Of a stretch of DNA of 42,361 nucleotides, positions 38,794-42,361 are shown piece after piece. A program made the translations under genes and the position numbers. The notes below the pieces were generated by a model. The model saw only the letters and a program-made list of their open reading frames with translations. It had not been told where the DNA came from and did not search any database. Position 1 is the first letter of the stretch; every line of letters begins with the position of its first letter. Origin of the DNA: an uncultured Oscillospiraceae bacterium (lineage in GTDB: Bacteria; Bacillota; Clostridia; Oscillospirales; Oscillospiraceae); NCBI GenBank assembly GCA_944385545.1, contig CALWXQ010000010.1, positions 1-42,361 on the forward strand, written 5' to 3'.

Positions 38794-39219
38794 ATGCCTA
38801 CTTTTAATCAGCTCGTTCGCAATGGCCGTCAGCAGCCCACCTACAAGTCCACCGCTCCTGCTCTGCAGAGAGGTCTGAACACTCTGGAAAACAAGGCTAC
38901 CAACCTGCCTTCCCCCCAGAAGCGTGGCGTGTGCACCGCTGTTCGTACCACCACCCCCAAGAAGCCGAACTCCGCTCTGCGTAAGATCGCCCGTGTGCGT
39001 CTGACCAACGGTATGGAAGTTTCCGCTTATATTCCCGGTGTCGGCCATAACCTGCAGGAGCACTCTGTGGTGCTGATCCGCGGCGGCCGTGTCAAGGACC
39101 TGCCCGGTGTTCGTTACCACATCATCCGCGGCACTCTGGATACCCAGGGCGTGCAGAACCGGATGCAGGGCCGCTCCAAGTACGGTGCCAAGCGTCCCAA
39201 GGCCGGTAAGAAGAAGTAA
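38794..39219 (+). CDS. rpsL: 30S ribosomal protein S12
   Basis: A 141-residue S12. [11 protein letters not shown] (containing the streptomycin-site Lys) and [28 protein letters not shown] are unchanged from the standard sequence. It has the Firmicutes-type insertion after residue 25 ([20 protein letters not shown]), making it longer than E. coli S12. S12 sits at the decoding centre. ATG at 38794 follows AAAGGAGAAAA. It belongs to the str operon (L7Ae-rpsL-rpsG-fusA-tuf). Confidence 0.98.
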   Translation: MPTFNQLVRNGRQQPTYKSTAPALQRGLNTLENKATNLPSPQKRGVCTAVRTTTPKKPNSALRKIARVRLTNGMEVSAYIPGVGHNLQEHSVVLIRGGRVKDLPGVRYHIIRGTLDTQGVQNRMQGRSKYGAKRPKAGKKK

Positions 39220-39262
39220 TCTTCCCCGCCGAACAAAAACCTGACTGATCCCACGCCTATTC

Positions 39263-39310
39263 GCAAGGCAATGCCTTGCCAAAGCGTTTTTATCATATAT
39301 GTATAAAAAC
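39263..39310 (+). promoter_or_regulatory. Paired hairpins in the rpsL-rpsG spacer
   Basis: Two consecutive stems: GCAAGGC/GCCTTGC (39263-39269/39273-39279) and GTTTTTAT/ATAAAAAC (39286-39293/39303-39310). In E. coli the same spacer is the S7 autoregulatory site. Whether this one binds S7 is inference; the spacer of about 165 nt is long for a tightly packed operon. Confidence 0.4.
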
Positions 39311-39384
39311 CTCTGGCCAGGCACAACGAAAGTCACACTTTCGAGTACCGATGAAATCATTATATTATGAAGGAGGGAAGCAAA

Positions 39385-39855
39385 GTGCCCAGAAGAGGTA
39401 ATGTTCCCAAGAGAGAGGTCCTCCCGGATCCCAATTACAATTCTGTTCTGGTTACCAAGCTCGTAAACAGCATCATGCTGGACGGCAAGAAGGGTGTTGC
39501 CCAGAAGGTCGTGTATGGTGCCTTTGAAATCGTAGAGAACAAGACCGGCAAGAACGGCCTGGAAGTCTTCCAGCAGGCCATGGAAAACATCATGCCCGCA
39601 GTGGAGCTGAAGGCTCGCCGCGTGGGCGGCGCCACCTACCAGGTGCCCATCGAAGTTCGTCCCGACCGCCGGCAGACCCTGGGGCTGCGTTGGATCACCA
39701 CCTACAGCCGCGGCCGCAGCGAGAATACCATGAAGGAGCGGCTGGCCGCTGAGATCATGGACGCCGCCAACAACACCGGCGCCTCCGTGAAGAAGCGCGA
39801 AGACGTTCACAAAATGGCCGAAGCCAACAAGGCCTTCGCCCATTTCCGCTGGTAA
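39385..39855 (+). CDS. rpsG: 30S ribosomal protein S7
   Basis: A 156-residue S7, the normal length, with the canonical start [15 protein letters not shown]. The start is GTG at 39385, not the ATG at 39367: the strong AAGGAGGG site overlaps that ATG and is correctly spaced only for the GTG. S7 organises the 3' domain of 16S rRNA and can repress its own operon. fusA begins 15 nt after the stop. Confidence 0.97.
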   Translation: MPRRGNVPKREVLPDPNYNSVLVTKLVNSIMLDGKKGVAQKVVYGAFEIVENKTGKNGLEVFQQAMENIMPAVELKARRVGGATYQVPIEVRPDRRQTLGLRWITTYSRGRSENTMKERLAAEIMDAANNTGASVKKREDVHKMAEANKAFAHFRW

Positions 39856-39870
39856 TAAAGGAGATAACCA

Positions 39871-41949
39871 ATGCCTAGACAGTATTCTCTGGAGAATACA
39901 AGAAACTTCGGCATCATGGCCCACATCGATGCCGGTAAAACCACCACTACCGAGCGTATCCTGTTCTACACCGGTAAGAACTACAAGATCGGTGAGACCC
40001 ACGACGGTTCCGCTACCATGGACTGGATGGTTCAGGAGCAGGAGCGCGGTATCACCATCACCTCCGCAGCCACCACCTGCTTCTGGAAGGGCTGCCGCCT
40101 GAACATCATCGACACGCCGGGCCACGTGGACTTCACTGTGGAAGTGGAGCGCTCCCTGCGTGTTCTGGACGGCGCTGTCACCGTGCTGTGCGCCAAGGGC
40201 GGCGTGGAGCCCCAGACCGAAACCGTTTGGCGTCAGGCTGACGAGTACAAGGTTCCCCGGATGATCTACGTCAACAAGATGGACATTATGGGCGCTGACT
40301 TCTACCGGGTTCTGGAGATGATCGACGATCGTCTGAAGTGCAACGCTGTGCCCATCCAGCTGCCCATCGGCTCCGAGGCCTTCTTCAAGGGCAATGTGGA
40401 CCTGGTCACCATGAAGGCCAACGTCTTCTATGATGAGCTGGGTAAGGACGTTCGGGTGGAGGAGATCCCCGAGGATATGGTGGATCTGGCCAACGAGTAT
40501 CATGAGAAGCTGATGGACGCCGTGTCCACCTTCGACGACGACGTCGCCATGATGTACCTGGAAGGCGAGGAAGTTCCCGTTGAGATGATTAAGGCCGTGA
40601 TCCGTAAGGCCACCATTGCCAACGAGATGGTTCCCATCGTCTGCGGTACTTCCTACAAGAACAAGGGCGTTCAGGAGGTTCTGGACGCGGTGGTGGACTA
40701 CATGCCCAGCCCCCTGGACAAGAAGGGCATCCGCGGCATCAACCCCGAGACCGAGGAAGAAGACTTCCGTCCCGCTTCCGACAGCGCTCCGTTCTCCGCT
40801 CTGGCCTTCAAGATCGCTACCGACCCCTATGTTGGTAAGCTGTGCTACTTCCGCGTCTACTCCGGCGTTCTGGAGAAGGGCACCAGCGTGCTCAACTGCA
40901 CCAAGGGCACCAAGGAGCGTATGGGCCGTCTGCTGCAGATGCACTCCAACCACCGGGAAGATATCGACGTGGTCTACGCGGGCGATATCGCCGCCGTGGT
41001 GGGTGTGAAGAACACCACCACCGGTGACACCTTCTGCGATGAGAACCACCCCATCATCCTGGAGTCCATGGTCTTCCCCGAGCCGGTTATCCGCGTGGCC
41101 ATTGAGCCTAAGACCAAGGCCGGTCAGGAGAAGATGGGCATTGCTCTGGCTAAACTGGCTGAGGAGGATCCCACCTTTAAGACCTACACCGACCAGGAGA
41201 CCGGTCAGACCATCATCGCCGGTATGGGCGAGCTCCATCTGGAGATCATTGTCGACCGTCTGCTCCGTGAGTTCAAGGTGGAGGCCAACGTGGGTGCGCC
41301 CCAGGTCGCTTTCAAGGAAACCATCCGCAAGAGCGTGGAGCAGGACACCAAGTATGCCCGGCAGTCTGGCGGTAAGGGCCAGTACGGTCACGTTAAGATC
41401 CGTGTGGAGCCCAACGAGCCCGGCAAGGGTTACGAGTTCATCAACGCCGTTGTGGGCGGCGCGGTTCCCAAGGAATATATTCCCGCTGTCGACGCCGGTA
41501 TCCAGGGCGCTATGCAGGCCGGTGTGCTGGCCGGATTCCCTGTTGTGGACGTGAAGGTCACCCTGTTCGACGGCTCCTACCACGAGGTTGACTCCTCCGA
41601 AATGGCCTTTAAGATCGCCGGTTCCATGGCCTTCAAGGAAGCCTGCCGGAAGGCAAACCCCGCCATCCTGGAGCCCATTATGAAGGTAGCCGTGGTGGTT
41701 CCCGACGACTACATGGGCGTTGTCATCGGCGACGTCACCGCCCGCCGGGGCAACATTCTGGGCCAGATCACCCGTACCGGTTCTGTTCAGGTGGACGCCA
41801 ACGTGCCCCTGGCCGAGATGTTCGGCTACGCCACCGACCTGCGTTCCAAGACCCAGGGCCGCGGCCAGTATTCCATGGAGCCCAGCCACTACTCCGAGCT
41901 GCCCAAGTCCAAGGCTGAGGAGATCATCAAGGCCCGGAGCAAGGACTAA
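39871..41949 (+). CDS. fusA: Elongation factor G
   Basis: A 692-residue translocase. G1 AHIDAGKTT (about 17-25), G3 DTPGHVDFT and G4 NKMD are intact. The Switch I region ([22 protein letters not shown]) is canonical, and domains II to V follow with a standard C-terminus ([20 protein letters not shown]). It moves tRNA and mRNA after each peptide bond. ATG at 39871 follows AAAGGAGATA. Confidence 0.98.
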   Translation: MPRQYSLENTRNFGIMAHIDAGKTTTTERILFYTGKNYKIGETHDGSATMDWMVQEQERGITITSAATTCFWKGCRLNIIDTPGHVDFTVEVERSLRVLDGAVTVLCAKGGVEPQTETVWRQADEYKVPRMIYVNKMDIMGADFYRVLEMIDDRLKCNAVPIQLPIGSEAFFKGNVDLVTMKANVFYDELGKDVRVEEIPEDMVDLANEYHEKLMDAVSTFDDDVAMMYLEGEEVPVEMIKAVIRKATIANEMVPIVCGTSYKNKGVQEVLDAVVDYMPSPLDKKGIRGINPETEEEDFRPASDSAPFSALAFKIATDPYVGKLCYFRVYSGVLEKGTSVLNCTKGTKERMGRLLQMHSNHREDIDVVYAGDIAAVVGVKNTTTGDTFCDENHPIILESMVFPEPVIRVAIEPKTKAGQEKMGIALAKLAEEDPTFKTYTDQETGQTIIAGMGELHLEIIVDRLLREFKVEANVGAPQVAFKETIRKSVEQDTKYARQSGGKGQYGHVKIRVEPNEPGKGYEFINAVVGGAVPKEYIPAVDAGIQGAMQAGVLAGFPVVDVKVTLFDGSYHEVDSSEMAFKIAGSMAFKEACRKANPAILEPIMKVAVVVPDDYMGVVIGDVTARRGNILGQITRTGSVQVDANVPLAEMFGYATDLRSKTQGRGQYSMEPSHYSELPKSKAEEIIKARSKD

Positions 41950-41961
41950 GCCTGAAACCCC

Positions 41962-41987
41962 TACGAAGGCCCTTACGGGCCTTCGTA
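41962..41987 (+). terminator. Hairpin between fusA and tuf
   Basis: An 11-bp stem (41962-41972/41977-41987) with a TTAC loop. There is no T-run, so it may be a partial terminator or mRNA stabiliser. Confidence 0.55.
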
Positions 41988-42002
41988 ACAAGAATTTCCC
42001 AA

Positions 42003-42020
42003 GAAATTTAAAAATTTCTC
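42003..42020. repeat. AT-rich inverted repeat before the tuf promoter
   Basis: GAAATTT and its complement separated by AA, just upstream of the tuf -35. Its function is unknown; it may simply be part of an AT-rich UP-like promoter region. Confidence 0.35.
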
Positions 42021-42049
42021 TTGTGTTTCCGCCGGTTGTGTAGTATGAT
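42021..42049 (+). promoter_or_regulatory. Additional promoter for tuf
   Basis: TTGTGT (42021-42026), 17-bp spacer, TATGAT (42044-42049). It gives tuf its own promoter besides read-through from fusA. Confidence 0.65.
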
Positions 42050-42125
42050 GTATGTGCTGTGCGATGACACAAGAACCTAGTTTGTATTTTTTAAATTTAC
42101 AACGACAATAGGAGGAATATTTCAA

Positions 42126-42361
42126 ATGGCAAAGCAGAAGTTTGAGAGAAATAAGCCCCACGTTAACATCGGCACCATCGGCCACGTTGACCACGGCAAG
42201 ACCACTCTGACCGCGGCTATCACCAAGTATCTGGCTATGAAGGGCCAGGCTCAGTTCGAGGACTACGCTTCCATCGACAAGGCCCCCGAAGAGAAGGCTC
42301 GTGGTATCACGATCAACACCGCTCACGTTGAGTACGAGACCGACAAGCGTCACTACGCTCA
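42126..42361 (+). CDS. tuf: Elongation factor Tu (partial, runs off the window)
   Basis: The first 78 codons of EF-Tu: [20 protein letters not shown], then the P-loop [11 protein letters not shown] (about 19-29) and the effector-loop segment [15 protein letters not shown]-Tu delivers aminoacyl-tRNA to the ribosome. ATG at 42126 follows AGGAGGAATA. The reading continues past the window edge, so the 3' end is not seen. Confidence 0.97.
   Translation, partial: MAKQKFERNKPHVNIGTIGHVDHGKTTLTAAITKYLAMKGQAQFEDYASIDKAPEEKARGITINTAHVEYETDKRHYA

Overview
The window looks like a chromosomal segment of a gut-type Clostridia, most likely Oscillospiraceae/Ruminococcaceae (Flavonifractor/Oscillibacter-like). 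This rests on GC-rich codon use, AGGAGG-type ribosome binding sites, a Firmicutes-type L7Ae/YbxF gene before rpsL, a Bce-type peptide-resistance module and a YtrA-type GntR operon. The genus is an inference; no rRNA is present.

Layout. 0.2-3.9 kb: a GPH-type sugar symporter and a GH3 glycosidase. 4.0-4.4 kb: a DUF2500 membrane protein (-). 4.45-4.92 kb: a dense run of inverted repeats lying between two divergent genes. 5.1-7.0 kb: a GntR/YtrA regulator with an ABC ATPase and membrane partner, with a palindromic operator over its own -10. 7.2-8.3 kb: an APH-fold sugar kinase. 8.4-13.3 kb: a Bce-type regulator/kinase/ABC module in which the ATPase gene has lost its 3' end next to a 161-bp MITE. 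13.5-15.0 kb: AlkD-like protein and alpha/beta hydrolase (-). 15.3-16.9 kb: an NCS2 purine permease pseudogene carrying a second copy of the MITE. 17.2-21.2 kb: a DEDDh exonuclease, prfC with a possible leader peptide, a DUF5662 protein and a glycosyltransferase-like protein. 21.3-22.3 kb: HIT protein and 3-methyladenine glycosylase (-). 22.5-26.1 kb: apgM-serC-serA, a 3-phosphoglycerate-to-serine cluster.

26.4-42.4 kb is the transcription/translation core: rpoB, rpoC, L7Ae, rpsL, rpsG, fusA and the start of tuf. It is split between rpoC and the L7Ae gene by a potABCD polyamine importer operon. That operon is preceded by a ~375-nt, promoter-to-terminator, highly structured non-coding interval that I cannot assign to a known RNA family.

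The main unusual items are: (1) two near-identical 161-bp MITEs with 4-bp YTAR target duplications (CTAG and TTAA), one at the broken end of bceA and one inside the permease; (2) the hairpin island at 4.45-4.92 kb; (3) the structured RNA candidate upstream of potA; (4) a near-leaderless promoter for the L7Ae gene; (5) a seven-codon open frame ahead of prfC. All calls come from reading the sequence and recalling protein families; no database search was run.
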